Part shown: piece after piece, positions 27,909-36,374 of the stretch
How positions within the stretch are numbered: the stretch's first letter is position 1
Layout of the letters: each line of letters opens with the position of its first letter
NCBI GenBank assembly: GCA_036771835.1
Contig: DAIPGN010000001.1
Location: forward strand, 336,236-400,235
Origin: UBA4877 sp002399285
Lineage (GTDB): Bacteria; Bacillota; Thermoanaerobacteria; Thermoanaerobacterales; UBA4877
Direction: 5' to 3'
DNA length: 64,000 nucleotides
The notes under the pieces: model-generated
Seen by the model: the letters and a program-made list of their open reading frames with translations, nothing else
Databases searched by the model: none
Told to the model about the DNA's origin: nothing
Made by a program: the position numbers and the translations under genes

Positions 27909-28256
27909 ATGAAACTTTCAAATATCATATCCCTCTTAAATGCTAAGCCGTTAAATAACTTTGACATGGAAGTAAATATTGAAAATGCCTGCGGCGCCGA
28001 CCTCTTAAGCGATGTCTTGGCAGCTAAATATGATAAATCTCTATTGCTTACCGGGCTTACCAATATACAGGTGATCAGAACGGCCGAAATCAGCGATATA
28101 AAGGCAATAATCTTTGTGAGAGGAAAGAAACCGGAGAATGAGGTCATATCCCTCGCAGACAGGCTGTCTATATCGCTTATGACCACAAGCTATTCTATGT
28201 ATGCCGCCTGTGGAATACTATATAATGGCGGATTATCTCCGGGTGACATCCAATGA
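27909..28256 (+). CDS. DRTGG-domain protein (first copy)
   Basis: A 115-aa protein consisting of one DRTGG-type domain, a small fold found next to CBS, phosphotransacetylase and HPr-kinase proteins and in clostridial hydrogenase clusters. The segment ADLLSDVLAAKYDKSLLLTG near residue 30 and LADRLSISLMTTSYSMYAA near 85 are typical. Function unknown; nucleotide or ligand sensing is a common guess. GGAGG lies five bases before the ATG. Its TGA overlaps the next ATG (ATGA), so the HATPase gene is translationally coupled. A second DRTGG gene lies at 29981-30313. Confidence 0.82.
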   Translation: MKLSNIISLLNAKPLNNFDMEVNIENACGADLLSDVLAAKYDKSLLLTGLTNIQVIRTAEISDIKAIIFVRGKKPENEVISLADRLSISLMTTSYSMYAACGILYNGGLSPGDIQ

Positions 28257-28678
28257 ATAAGTCCTACAGTCTTAGTTTTAACATAAAGTCAATGGATTTT
28301 TCCTCCGCAGGCGAAGCGTCCAGCACGATCAAAAGGATCCTGCTGCAGCTTGGCATACCTCCTCCGATAGTAAAAAAAGCTTCCATATGCAGTTACGAAA
28401 GTGAAATGAATATCGTAATACATTCCCACGGAGGCGTAATAAAACTTAATGTGGATAATCATCAAATAGTCATAGAAGCCATAGATACCGGCCCCGGCAT
28501 CCCCGATATAGATAAGGCAATGAAGGCCGGCTATTCGACAGCCCCAATTATGATCAAAGAAATGGGATTCGGCAGTGGTATGGGTTTGCCCAATATAAGG
28601 GACAACGCAGATAAACTTGAGATTACATCGCACAGCGCCGGCACACACTTGAAAATAGTAATAATTATTGGAGGATAG
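28253..28678 (+). CDS. HATPase (anti-sigma factor / serine kinase-like) protein
   Basis: A 141-aa GHKL ATP-binding domain of the RsbW/SpoIIAB type. The N box is CSYESEMNIVIHS near residue 46, G1 is EAIDTGPGIPD near 78, and G2 is GFGSGMGLPNI near 105. With no histidine-phosphotransfer or membrane domain it resembles an anti-sigma or partner-switching kinase. No obvious sigma factor or antagonist gene lies in the window. It is locked between the first DRTGG gene (4-bp overlap) and the HydS-like gene (2-bp gap), so it most likely acts with them in sensing or relaying the redox state to transcription. Confidence 0.85.
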   Translation: MNKSYSLSFNIKSMDFSSAGEASSTIKRILLQLGIPPPIVKKASICSYESEMNIVIHSHGGVIKLNVDNHQIVIEAIDTGPGIPDIDKAMKAGYSTAPIMIKEMGFGSGMGLPNIRDNADKLEITSHSAGTHLKIVIIIGG

Positions 28679-28680
28679 AT

Positions 28681-29994
28681 ATGGCACTACATTCTGTAAT
28701 CTTAAATGAAGAAAAATGCAAGGGCTGCACCAACTGTATAAAACATTGTCCTACCGAGGCCATAAGGGTAAGAAACGGCAAGGCCAAAATCATCGAGGAT
28801 CGCTGCATTGATTGCGGCGAGTGTATAAAGGTGTGCCCAAACCATGCAAAAGAAGCCTTGATGACCCCCATTGATAAAATCAATGAATTCACATTCAAGA
28901 TAGCCCTCCCCGCACCATCGTTTTACGGCCAATTTAAAAAGCCTATAACCGTGGTCCTGGGCAGTCTATATGCTATGGGATTCGACTACGTCTGTGAAGT
29001 GGCAAACGCCGCAGAAATCGCATCTTCTTTTATACATGAATATCTCAAATCAAAAAATATAAAAAGACCGGCCATTTCATCTTCATGCCCTTCGGTTATA
29101 AGACTTATTATGCTTGAATTCCCAAGTCTTATGGATAACATCATCAGGGTCGAATCACCCATGGAAATAGCGGCAAGGATTTCAAAAAATCGTTTCCATC
29201 AAAAACTCCATATACCGGAAAAGGATATAGGCGTATTCTTCATTTCACCATGCGCAGCAAAGATGACCGCCGTGAAAAACCCATTGGGTTCCGAAAAGTC
29301 ATCGGTGGACGGCGTACTCTCCATGAGAGAGCTGGCACCGTATATATTGAAAAACGAAAGCGATTCGAATTTTGAATTGACATCTACTTCCAAGGGGATC
29401 GGCTGGTCATTGAGTGGCGGAGAAAGCAAAGCGGCAAAGATAGAAAACTCGCTTTATGTGGACGGAATACACAACTGCCTTGACGTGCTCAAAGAAATAG
29501 AACTCGGCAAGCTGGACGACATCGATTTCTTCGAGGGCCTGGCCTGCCCCGGCGGCTGTATTGGAGGACCGCTGACCATTGAGAATCTATATGTTACCAA
29601 AAACCGAATCAAAAAACTAATGGACTCTATAGAGAATCGTGAATCCTCCCGCCAAATTTCAAAAACGGCATACGGCGATTCATTTTTCATGGATAAAGAG
29701 TTTGCCTCGGTAAAGGGCCTCACTCTGGATGCAGACGTCAGTAAAGCAATTGAAAAACTTTCAAAAATAGATACCATAGTATCCACTCTGCCCGGCCTCG
29801 ACTGCGGAGCCTGTGGAGCACCGACATGCAAGGCATTGGCAGAGGATATCGTGAGAGATTGGGCAAATGAAATGGACTGCATATTTATTCTCAAAAAGAA
29901 AATATCCATACTGGCTAATGAAGTGGCAGAAATATCTACCATACTGCCGCCCACACTACAGGAGGAAAGGAGAAATTTGCATGACGGTAAATGA
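28681..29994 (+). CDS. HydS-like [FeFe]-hydrogenase-related Fe-S protein, probable sensor
   Basis: A 437-aa multi-cluster protein. Residues 13-52 hold two [4Fe-4S] ferredoxin motifs (CKGCTNCIKHC and CIDCGECIKVC). The middle is an H-cluster-type domain: SSSCPS near residue 139, ISPCAAK near 184 and ACPGGCIGG near 290 provide the four cluster cysteines, but the residue preceding the first is Ser where catalytic enzymes have the proton-relay Cys, and GGG is reduced to GG. The C-terminus carries CGACGAPTC near 380, a PF04060-type [4Fe-4S] motif, then a helical tail. These deviations and the signalling neighbours suggest an H2 or redox sensor. GGAGG precedes the ATG; the end overlaps the second DRTGG gene by 14 bp. 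Confidence 0.85.
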   Translation: MALHSVILNEEKCKGCTNCIKHCPTEAIRVRNGKAKIIEDRCIDCGECIKVCPNHAKEALMTPIDKINEFTFKIALPAPSFYGQFKKPITVVLGSLYAMGFDYVCEVANAAEIASSFIHEYLKSKNIKRPAISSSCPSVIRLIMLEFPSLMDNIIRVESPMEIAARISKNRFHQKLHIPEKDIGVFFISPCAAKMTAVKNPLGSEKSSVDGVLSMRELAPYILKNESDSNFELTSTSKGIGWSLSGGESKAAKIENSLYVDGIHNCLDVLKEIELGKLDDIDFFEGLACPGGCIGGPLTIENLYVTKNRIKKLMDSIENRESSRQISKTAYGDSFFMDKEFASVKGLTLDADVSKAIEKLSKIDTIVSTLPGLDCGACGAPTCKALAEDIVRDWANEMDCIFILKKKISILANEVAEISTILPPTLQEERRNLHDGK

Positions 29995-30313
29995 AATATC
30001 AAGTGCATTGAATCTCAGATTATTAAGTGGCAGCAAAGGACTGGACAAGGAAGTAAAAGACGTGTACATATGCGACCTGTTAAGTTTCGTAATGTCTCAT
30101 GCCCGTGAGGAATCACTGTGGATAACAGTGCAAACCCATATAAACATCGTAGCCGTGGCAGTTCTTATAGGTATCTCCTGCATAGTCGTCCCAGAAAACA
30201 TCAGTGTGGATGAAGATACGCTTCTAAAGGCCGATGAGGAAGTTATACCTATATTCACAACGGAATACAACTCTTATAAACTCGCCTGTATGCTAAAGGC
30301 ACTGGAGTTATGA
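29981..30313 (+). CDS. DRTGG-domain protein (second copy)
   Basis: A 110-aa single DRTGG-type domain, distantly similar to the 27909-28256 product: SSALNLRLLSGSKGLDKEVK at the N-terminus, then VYICDLLSFVMSHAREESLW near residue 28. The start ATG 29981 lies 14 bp inside the 3' end of the HydS-like gene, with GGAGGAAAGGAG upstream; longer in-frame readings would run through the coding part of that gene and are rejected. The following PHP gene starts in an ATGA overlap. Function unknown, but it is strictly embedded in the sensor operon. Confidence 0.8.
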   Translation: MTVNEISSALNLRLLSGSKGLDKEVKDVYICDLLSFVMSHAREESLWITVQTHINIVAVAVLIGISCIVVPENISVDEDTLLKADEEVIPIFTTEYNSYKLACMLKALEL

Positions 30314-31014
30314 AACTTTATTATGACCTGCATATACATACGGCCCTGTCACCGTGTGCGGATAACAATATGACCCCAAATAATATTATAAACATGGCTA
30401 TCCTAAAGGGCCTAGACATTATAGCCATTACCGATCATAACAGCACTGCGAACCTGCCTCCCTTTTTTGAAATAAATCCAAAGGGCTTGAAAGTAATGCC
30501 GGGAATAGAGGTACAAACAAGAGAAGAAGCACACATGTTATGCTATTTCAAAAATCCCCGCAATGCCATGCGCTTCGGTACAATTATTGAATCGCACCTG
30601 CCGGATACCGATTGCTCGTCAATATTCGGAGACCAACTCATCTATGACAGATATGACAATATAACGGGCAATTTTGATAAGCTTCTGCTAAATTCAACGG
30701 ATCTGTCTGTAACCGACGTTTGTAAAATCGCCGCCGAGACAAACGGCACAGTGGTACCCGCTCACGTAGACCGGCCTCACTACAGTTTGATATCCAATCT
30801 TGGCTTCGTTCCTGAAAACATTCACTTTACATCTGCAGAACTTGCCGACATAAAAAATGAGACTTCATATAGAAAATACTTTGGCAAAAATATAAAATTT
30901 ATATTTTCCTCCGATGCACATACGCTTGGCAATATAAATGAAAGGGCCGCCTATATTGACGTCAATTTCACAAATATAAATGAAATATTCAATGGACTAT
31001 TTGGTGCTTTATAG
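30310..31014 (+). CDS. PHP-domain phosphoesterase
   Basis: A 234-aa stand-alone PHP (polymerase and histidinol phosphatase) domain. Metal-binding motifs are DLHIHTALSPCA near residue 7, ITDHNS near 40, a central glutamate in MPGIEVQT, PAHVDRPHYS near 155 and SDAHTLGN near 200, so the metal site looks complete. Relatives hydrolyse phosphate esters, including nucleotides such as 3',5'-bisphosphates. Its fixed place at the end of the DRTGG-HATPase-HydS block suggests it degrades a small signalling molecule or phospho-compound; that is inference. It overlaps the preceding gene by 4 bp and ends about 175 bp before the NuoE-like gene. Confidence 0.85.
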   Translation: MKLYYDLHIHTALSPCADNNMTPNNIINMAILKGLDIIAITDHNSTANLPPFFEINPKGLKVMPGIEVQTREEAHMLCYFKNPRNAMRFGTIIESHLPDTDCSSIFGDQLIYDRYDNITGNFDKLLLNSTDLSVTDVCKIAAETNGTVVPAHVDRPHYSLISNLGFVPENIHFTSAELADIKNETSYRKYFGKNIKFIFSSDAHTLGNINERAAYIDVNFTNINEIFNGLFGAL

Positions 31015-31146
31015 CCGGTCGTTCATACTGTTCTCCACTTTGCAATATTTCTCCCATTTGATATTATTGGCAACGTTTTCTATTAAAATGAAAGTGATTC
31101 TTTTAAAAATTTTTTTACTACAATCGATATAAATTCAATAAAATTA

Positions 31147-31155
31147 TGTTATAAT
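31147..31155 (+). promoter_or_regulatory. Extended -10 promoter of the hydrogenase structural genes
   Basis: TGTTATAAT is an extended -10 element (TGn plus TATAAT) 34 bp upstream of the NuoE-like ATG, in an A/T-rich 174-bp gap. No consensus -35 is seen, which is tolerated with extended -10 elements. It would separate structural-gene transcription from the sensor operon. Confidence 0.5.
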
Positions 31156-31188
31156 GTTATCAAATATTTTCTAGGAGGTATCAAAATT

Positions 31189-31674
31189 ATGCCTAATCTA
31201 CCAGAGGACATCATGGAAAAAGACAAATATGAAAAATTACATGATGCAATAAAAGCCTACCAAAACAAGCCTGGAGCTTTGATACCCGTTATGAATGAAG
31301 CACAGGAAATTTTCGGCTATTTGCCCTTTGAAGTTCAAAAAGAGATAGCCAACGGACTGAATGTGCCGCTTACGGAGATCTATGGCATTGCCACATTTTA
31401 TTCACGGTTTACTTTGCATCCTTCCGGCAAATATCGCGTGGCTGTATGTCTTGGCACCGCATGTTATGTAAAGGGTTCTGCCATGATATTGGATAAGGTT
31501 AAGGAAAAATTGGGCATAGGTATTGATGAAACCACGTCCGATGGTAAATTCTCCTTGGACTCGACACGCTGTCTGGGCTGCTGCGGCCTGGCCCCAGTCA
31601 TGACCATCAATGATAATGTTTATGGCAGGCTTTCTCCCGATGAAGCAGAACAAATATTAGATAAATATCAATAA
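31189..31674 (+). CDS. hydC: NuoE-like [2Fe-2S] subunit of bifurcating hydrogenase (HydC/HymA)
   Basis: A 161-aa thioredoxin-like [2Fe-2S] protein of the 24-kDa NADH dehydrogenase family. The N-terminal helical part (GALIPVMNEAQEIFGYLP, residues 34-51) is followed by PLTEIYGIATFYSRF. Cluster cysteines are in CLGTACYVKGS near residue 88 and in RCLGCCGLAPVM near 128. It passes electrons between the flavin subunit and the hydrogenase. AGGAGG lies ten bases before the ATG. It is the first structural gene of the HydC-fusion-HydB-HydA set. Confidence 0.93.
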   Translation: MPNLPEDIMEKDKYEKLHDAIKAYQNKPGALIPVMNEAQEIFGYLPFEVQKEIANGLNVPLTEIYGIATFYSRFTLHPSGKYRVAVCLGTACYVKGSAMILDKVKEKLGIGIDETTSDGKFSLDSTRCLGCCGLAPVMTINDNVYGRLSPDEAEQILDKYQ

Positions 31675-31675
31675 A

Positions 31676-32593
31676 ATGAAGGATATATCGCTGCACCTTT
31701 TGGATATAGTGCAAAATTCTATTGAGGCTAATGCCGGACTCATAACAATTAAGCTAATTATCTCAGCCTCAAAAAATAAATTTTATTTTATAATACGTGA
31801 CAACGGATGCGGTATGGATAACGTTGTTCTCAAGCATCTCACCGATCCCTTCTATACCAGCAGGGAGACTCGAAGCGTGGGACTTGGGTTGTCACTTTTA
31901 GATGCTTCGACAAAGAGAGGACTGGGGAAATTAAGGCTAAACTCCATAAAGTCAAAAGGTACTGTTGTCATGGCATCATATAGTTTTATAAGTATAGATA
32001 TTCCGCCTTTAGGAGACATAAGCTCAAGCATAGTTTCTTTGATAGCTTTAAATCCGCAGATCGACTTCAGGGCTATTCTTAAATCTAAAACGACCGATTA
32101 TGAATTGGATACGAGATGCATTAAGAATATTTTAGGGGAAGTACCTATAAATGATATTGAAGTCATTGAGTACATAAAGCGCAAACTCGATGACGATATT
32201 AGGGATTTTGAGGAGGAATATAAAATGATGACACTGGAAGAACTCGAAAATATCAGAAAGCAGTCTTTGGAAAGGGTGCAGCTTCGCAAGGAAAGAACCG
32301 GAACCAGGATTGTGGTAGGTATGGCTACATGCGGCATTTCAGCCGGGGCCCGGCCCGTCCTGGAGGCGATAATGGACGAGGTCTCCAAAAGGAAACTATC
32401 CGACGTTATCGTTTCCCAAACCGGTTGCATCGGACTTTGTAAATATGAACCCATAGTCGAAGTCTTAAAACCAGGCGAGGGCAAGGTAACATATATAAAG
32501 ATGGATGCCGAAAAAGCCAGGAAAATGATTGTGGAGCATATAGTAAACGGTCATGTCATAAAGGAATGGACCATAGAAAATATCCAACTATAA
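31676..32593 (+). CDS. Fused HATPase and [2Fe-2S] ferredoxin-like protein
   Basis: A 305-aa frame with two parts. Residues 1-180 are a GHKL ATPase: N box IVQNSIEANAG near residue 11, G1 IIRDNGCGM near 39, G2 VGLGLSLLDA near 66. Residues 184-305 are a thioredoxin-like ferredoxin with MATCGISAGARPV near 217 and TGCIGLCKYEP near 250; only three of the four usual cysteines are present. At the junction AGGAGG sits eight bases before an in-frame ATG ATG at 32225-32230, so the ferredoxin half may also be made alone. The first ATG lacks a good ribosome binding site and follows the hydC stop by 1 bp. Confidence 0.82.
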   Translation: MKDISLHLLDIVQNSIEANAGLITIKLIISASKNKFYFIIRDNGCGMDNVVLKHLTDPFYTSRETRSVGLGLSLLDASTKRGLGKLRLNSIKSKGTVVMASYSFISIDIPPLGDISSSIVSLIALNPQIDFRAILKSKTTDYELDTRCIKNILGEVPINDIEVIEYIKRKLDDDIRDFEEEYKMMTLEELENIRKQSLERVQLRKERTGTRIVVGMATCGISAGARPVLEAIMDEVSKRKLSDVIVSQTGCIGLCKYEPIVEVLKPGEGKVTYIKMDAEKARKMIVEHIVNGHVIKEWTIENIQL

Positions 32594-32605
32594 GGGGGAT
32601 TGAAA

Positions 32606-34408
32606 ATGCCTTTCTACAGATCTCACGTACTCATTTGCAGAGGTACTGGGTGTACCTCCAACAACTCCGACGCTGTAGCGGAAAAATTTGAAGAGGAACT
32701 TCAAAAAAAAGGTTTGCAGGACGAAATAAAAATAGTAAGAACCGGCTGTTTCGGCTTATGTGAAACGGGTCCCGTGGTTGTAGTATATCCCGAGGGAGTA
32801 TTTTATAGTAAGGTAAAACCGGAATATGTGCCTGAATTGGTTGAAGAACATCTACTCAAGGGAAGGATCGCGAAAAAATATGTTTATGGCGAGACATTGG
32901 AAGAAAAGGGCAACATCCTTCCTCTGGAAGATACCCAATTCTTCAGAAATCAGCTCAGACTTGCGCTTAAAAACTGCGGTGTCATCAACCCGGAGGATAT
33001 CGAAGAATATATTGCCATGGACGGATATAGGGCCCTGGGAAAAGCTCTGACTGAAATGACTCCACAGGAGGTCATAGATGCCATAAAGAAATCCGGCCTT
33101 AGAGGACGGGGAGGAGCAGGTTTCCCTACCGGCGTTAAATGGCAGTTAACACATGATGCCAAAGGCACACAAAAATATGTGGTATGCAATGCGGATGAAG
33201 GTGATCCGGGAGCATTTATGGACAGAAGCGTACTTGAGGGCGATCCCCAGGCAATAATAGAGGCAATGGCTATAGCGGCTTATGCCATAGGTGCCAATTA
33301 TGGTTATATCTATGTCCGGGCAGAATACCCAATGGCCGTAAAGAGGCTGACCATAGCAATCGGCCAGGCCAGACAGTATGGTCTCCTAGGTAAAGACATA
33401 TTCGGCAAAGGTTTTGACTTTGATATTGAAATAAGGCTTGGAGCCGGCGCTTTCGTATGCGGTGAGGAGACCGCCCTGATGAATTCCGTCATGGGCCTTA
33501 GGGGAGAACCACGGCCCAGACCGCCGTTTCCAGCCAATAGCGGCGTATGGAACTCCCCCACTCTCTTAAACAACGTCGAGACATACGCCAATGTGCCCTC
33601 TATAATACTGAATGGTCCTGAATGGTTCAATTCCGTGGGTACGGAAAAATCCAAGGGCACGAAGGTATTTGCACTGGGAGGCAAAATAAATAATACCGGC
33701 CTGGTAGAAGTGCCCATGGGAACAACTTTGAGAAAAATTATATATGAGATAGGCGGAGGTATTCCAAACGGTAAAGAATTCAAAGCAGTTCAAACCGGAG
33801 GCCCTTCCGGCGGCTGTATAACAGCTAAAAACCTCGACACTCCGATAGATTATGACTCTCTGATAAGCATAGGCACCATGATGGGATCCGGCGGTATGAT
33901 CGTAATGGATGAAGATAATTGTATGGTGGATATAGCAAAATTCTTTCTTGAGTTTACAGTCGGCGAATCCTGCGGCAAATGCCCGCCATGCCGGATCGGA
34001 ATGAAGAGAATGCTTGAGATCTTAAATAAGATCACCTCTGGCAACGGCGAAGAAAGTGACTTAGATAAGCTGGAGGAACTCGGCAACTTCATCAAATCAT
34101 CGGCATTGTGCGGCTTGGGTCAGACCGCTCCGAATCCGGTACTTTCGACATTAAAATATTTCAGAAACGAATATGAGGCGCATATCAAAGACAAGAAATG
34201 TCCGGCAGGTGTTTGTCAAGCGCTTATTCAATATAATGTGGACAGCGAAAAGTGTCATGGATGCGCCAGACCACTCTGCGCGAAAAATTGTCCCACGGGC
34301 GCAATATCCGGTGTAACCAAATCCCCATATTCAATAAATCAGGAGATTTGTATAAAATGCGGCGCCTGTATGGAAAACTGTCCGTTTAAGGCTATTTATA
34401 AGAAATAA
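32606..34408 (+). CDS. hydB: NuoF-like flavin subunit of bifurcating hydrogenase (HydB/HymB)
   Basis: A 600-aa NADH-oxidising flavoprotein. Domains: N-terminal [2Fe-2S] (CRGTGC near residue 11, GCFGLCE near 50); the FMN/NAD part with GLRGRGGAGFPTG near 168, NADEGDPGAFMDR near 199 and GAGAFVCGEETALM near 283; an SLBB segment; the NuoF [4Fe-4S] site ESCGKCPPCRIG near 456; and C-terminal ferredoxin motifs CHGCARPLCAKNC and CIKCGACMENC. This matches HydB-type subunits, which carry the bifurcating flavin. The ATG at 32606 follows AAGGGGG; a TTG six bases earlier is less likely. It lies 12 bp after the fusion gene and 15 bp before hydA. Confidence 0.96.
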   Translation: MPFYRSHVLICRGTGCTSNNSDAVAEKFEEELQKKGLQDEIKIVRTGCFGLCETGPVVVVYPEGVFYSKVKPEYVPELVEEHLLKGRIAKKYVYGETLEEKGNILPLEDTQFFRNQLRLALKNCGVINPEDIEEYIAMDGYRALGKALTEMTPQEVIDAIKKSGLRGRGGAGFPTGVKWQLTHDAKGTQKYVVCNADEGDPGAFMDRSVLEGDPQAIIEAMAIAAYAIGANYGYIYVRAEYPMAVKRLTIAIGQARQYGLLGKDIFGKGFDFDIEIRLGAGAFVCGEETALMNSVMGLRGEPRPRPPFPANSGVWNSPTLLNNVETYANVPSIILNGPEWFNSVGTEKSKGTKVFALGGKINNTGLVEVPMGTTLRKIIYEIGGGIPNGKEFKAVQTGGPSGGCITAKNLDTPIDYDSLISIGTMMGSGGMIVMDEDNCMVDIAKFFLEFTVGESCGKCPPCRIGMKRMLEILNKITSGNGEESDLDKLEELGNFIKSSALCGLGQTAPNPVLSTLKYFRNEYEAHIKDKKCPAGVCQALIQYNVDSEKCHGCARPLCAKNCPTGAISGVTKSPYSINQEICIKCGACMENCPFKAIYKK

Positions 34409-34423
34409 TGGGAGGCGATATAA

Positions 34424-36214
34424 ATGGAGATGGTAAGGGTAACAATAGACGGCATAACAAAAGAAGTGCCCAAAGATTTTACCGTGCTTGAAGCTGCACA
34501 CTCTATGGGTATCCATATACCCACGCTTTGCTATCTGAAAGATATAAATAAAATTGGTGCATGCCGGGTATGTCTTGTCGAAATTCAAGGTGCCAAGGCA
34601 TTACAGGCTTCCTGTATCTACCCCGTATCCGACGGCATGGTCGTCAAAACCAATACCGCAAAGGTTAGAAAATCCAGGAAATATAATGTGGAATTGATAC
34701 TTTCAGCCCATGACAGAAGTTGTCTCACCTGTATAAGAAACAAAAATTGTGAACTCCAAACCTTAGCCGAGGAATTAAATATCAGTGAAATATCTTTTAA
34801 TGGAGATAACATTCACCATCCTATCGACGATTTATCTCCATCCATCGTCAGAGATCCCAACAAATGTATACTATGCAGGAGATGCGTGGCCGCTTGTAAT
34901 GAGCAGACCGTATATGCCATAGGCGTAAACGAGCGAGGCTTTAACTCCGTTATCTCCCCCGTATTCGGCAGAAGCTTGATCGAATCGCCGTGTATAAACT
35001 GCGGGCAATGCATAATATCATGTCCTACAGGTGCCCTAAGGGAAAAATCCAGTATCGGAAAAGTATGGGATGCCATAAATGACCCGGATATACATGTTGT
35101 CGTTCAGACCGCTCCTGCAGTAAGAGCCGCCCTGGGAGAAGAGTTCGGTTTGCCCATAGGCACATTGGTAACCGGAAAGATGGCTGCATCATTGAGACGG
35201 CTTGGATTCGATAAGGTATTTGATACGGATTTTGCGGCCGATCTCACCATCATGGAAGAAGGCAATGAACTCCTAAACAGATTGGAAAACAACGGCCCTC
35301 TCCCATTGATCACCTCCTGCAGCCCCGGTTGGGTAAAATTCTGTGAAGAGTACTTTCCCGAATTCCTGAATAATTTATCTACCTGCAAATCTCCTCATAT
35401 GATGATGGGTGCTCTTCTAAAGACATATTACGCACAAAAATCCGGTATTGACCCCGAAAATTTATTTGTGGTCTCCGTCATGCCCTGCACAGCCAAAAAA
35501 TATGAGATCGAGCGCCCCGAGATGTTGCTATATGGCCTCAGAAATGTGGACGCAGTCCTTACTACACGAGAGCTTGCGCGGATGATCAAAGAAGCGAACA
35601 TAAGATTCGACTTACTCCCTGATGAAGACTTTGACGACCCCCTGGGTGAATCCACCGGAGCAGGAGTTATATTTGGAGTCACAGGCGGAGTAATGGAGGC
35701 TGCTTTACGAACAGCGGCAGATATAATCGAAGGCCGGGATCTGGAGCAGATCGACTATAAAGAAGTACGCGGTCTAGAAGGTGTGAGGGAATCTACAATA
35801 ACGTTAGGCGGCAAAGAAATAAAAATTGCTATTGCAAACGGAACAGGCAACGCAAGAAGACTTCTCGACAAAATTAAGTCGGGTCAATCCTTTTATCATT
35901 TTATTGAAATAATGGGTTGCCCCGGGGGCTGCATCAACGGCGGAGGACAACCTATAGTATCATCCAACGTAAAGATGGATCTGGATATTAAAGCATTAAG
36001 AGCCGGCGCCCTTTATCATGAAGATAGGCAAAAAACCATAAGAAAATCTCATAAAAATCCTCAGATAATAAAGATATATGAAGAGTTCCTCAAAGAACCA
36101 CTCAGTGAAAGATCGCATCACCTTCTTCACACCGAATATGAAAAAAGGGAATTGTACTCCCAAGAATCCGATAATGACGAAGATGAGAAAAGATCCTTTA
36201 GCGCCGCAAAATAA
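34424..36214 (+). CDS. hydA: NADH-linked [FeFe]-hydrogenase catalytic subunit HydA (group A3-like)
   Basis: A 596-aa catalytic subunit that evolves or takes up H2. The N-terminal NuoG-like module has a [2Fe-2S] motif (CRVC in GACRVCLVE near residue 49), a His-Cys3 [4Fe-4S] site (HDRSCLTCIRNKNC near 95), and two [4Fe-4S] motifs (CILCRRCVAAC near 147; CINCGQCIISC near 190). The H-domain has TSCSPGW near 302, MPCTAKKYE near 356 and MGCPGGCINGGGQP near 503. The first motif reads TSCS rather than TSCC. GGGAGG lies eight bases before the ATG. With HydB and HydC it should form an electron-bifurcating complex using NADH and reduced ferredoxin. Confidence 0.96.
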   Translation: MEMVRVTIDGITKEVPKDFTVLEAAHSMGIHIPTLCYLKDINKIGACRVCLVEIQGAKALQASCIYPVSDGMVVKTNTAKVRKSRKYNVELILSAHDRSCLTCIRNKNCELQTLAEELNISEISFNGDNIHHPIDDLSPSIVRDPNKCILCRRCVAACNEQTVYAIGVNERGFNSVISPVFGRSLIESPCINCGQCIISCPTGALREKSSIGKVWDAINDPDIHVVVQTAPAVRAALGEEFGLPIGTLVTGKMAASLRRLGFDKVFDTDFAADLTIMEEGNELLNRLENNGPLPLITSCSPGWVKFCEEYFPEFLNNLSTCKSPHMMMGALLKTYYAQKSGIDPENLFVVSVMPCTAKKYEIERPEMLLYGLRNVDAVLTTRELARMIKEANIRFDLLPDEDFDDPLGESTGAGVIFGVTGGVMEAALRTAADIIEGRDLEQIDYKEVRGLEGVRESTITLGGKEIKIAIANGTGNARRLLDKIKSGQSFYHFIEIMGCPGGCINGGGQPIVSSNVKMDLDIKALRAGALYHEDRQKTIRKSHKNPQIIKIYEEFLKEPLSERSHHLLHTEYEKRELYSQESDNDEDEKRSFSAAK

Positions 36215-36374
36215 TCATTCACAGCCCGCCTTTTGATATGATACCCTCCGGTAGGACATTGAAATATAAAAGCCTGCTTGGGGGGTTACTTTATGTTATC
36301 ACCTCTCGTATGGATAAAGATGTATATTTAATATTTAATATTATGAATACATGTTTTAAAGGAATGATGATCCT

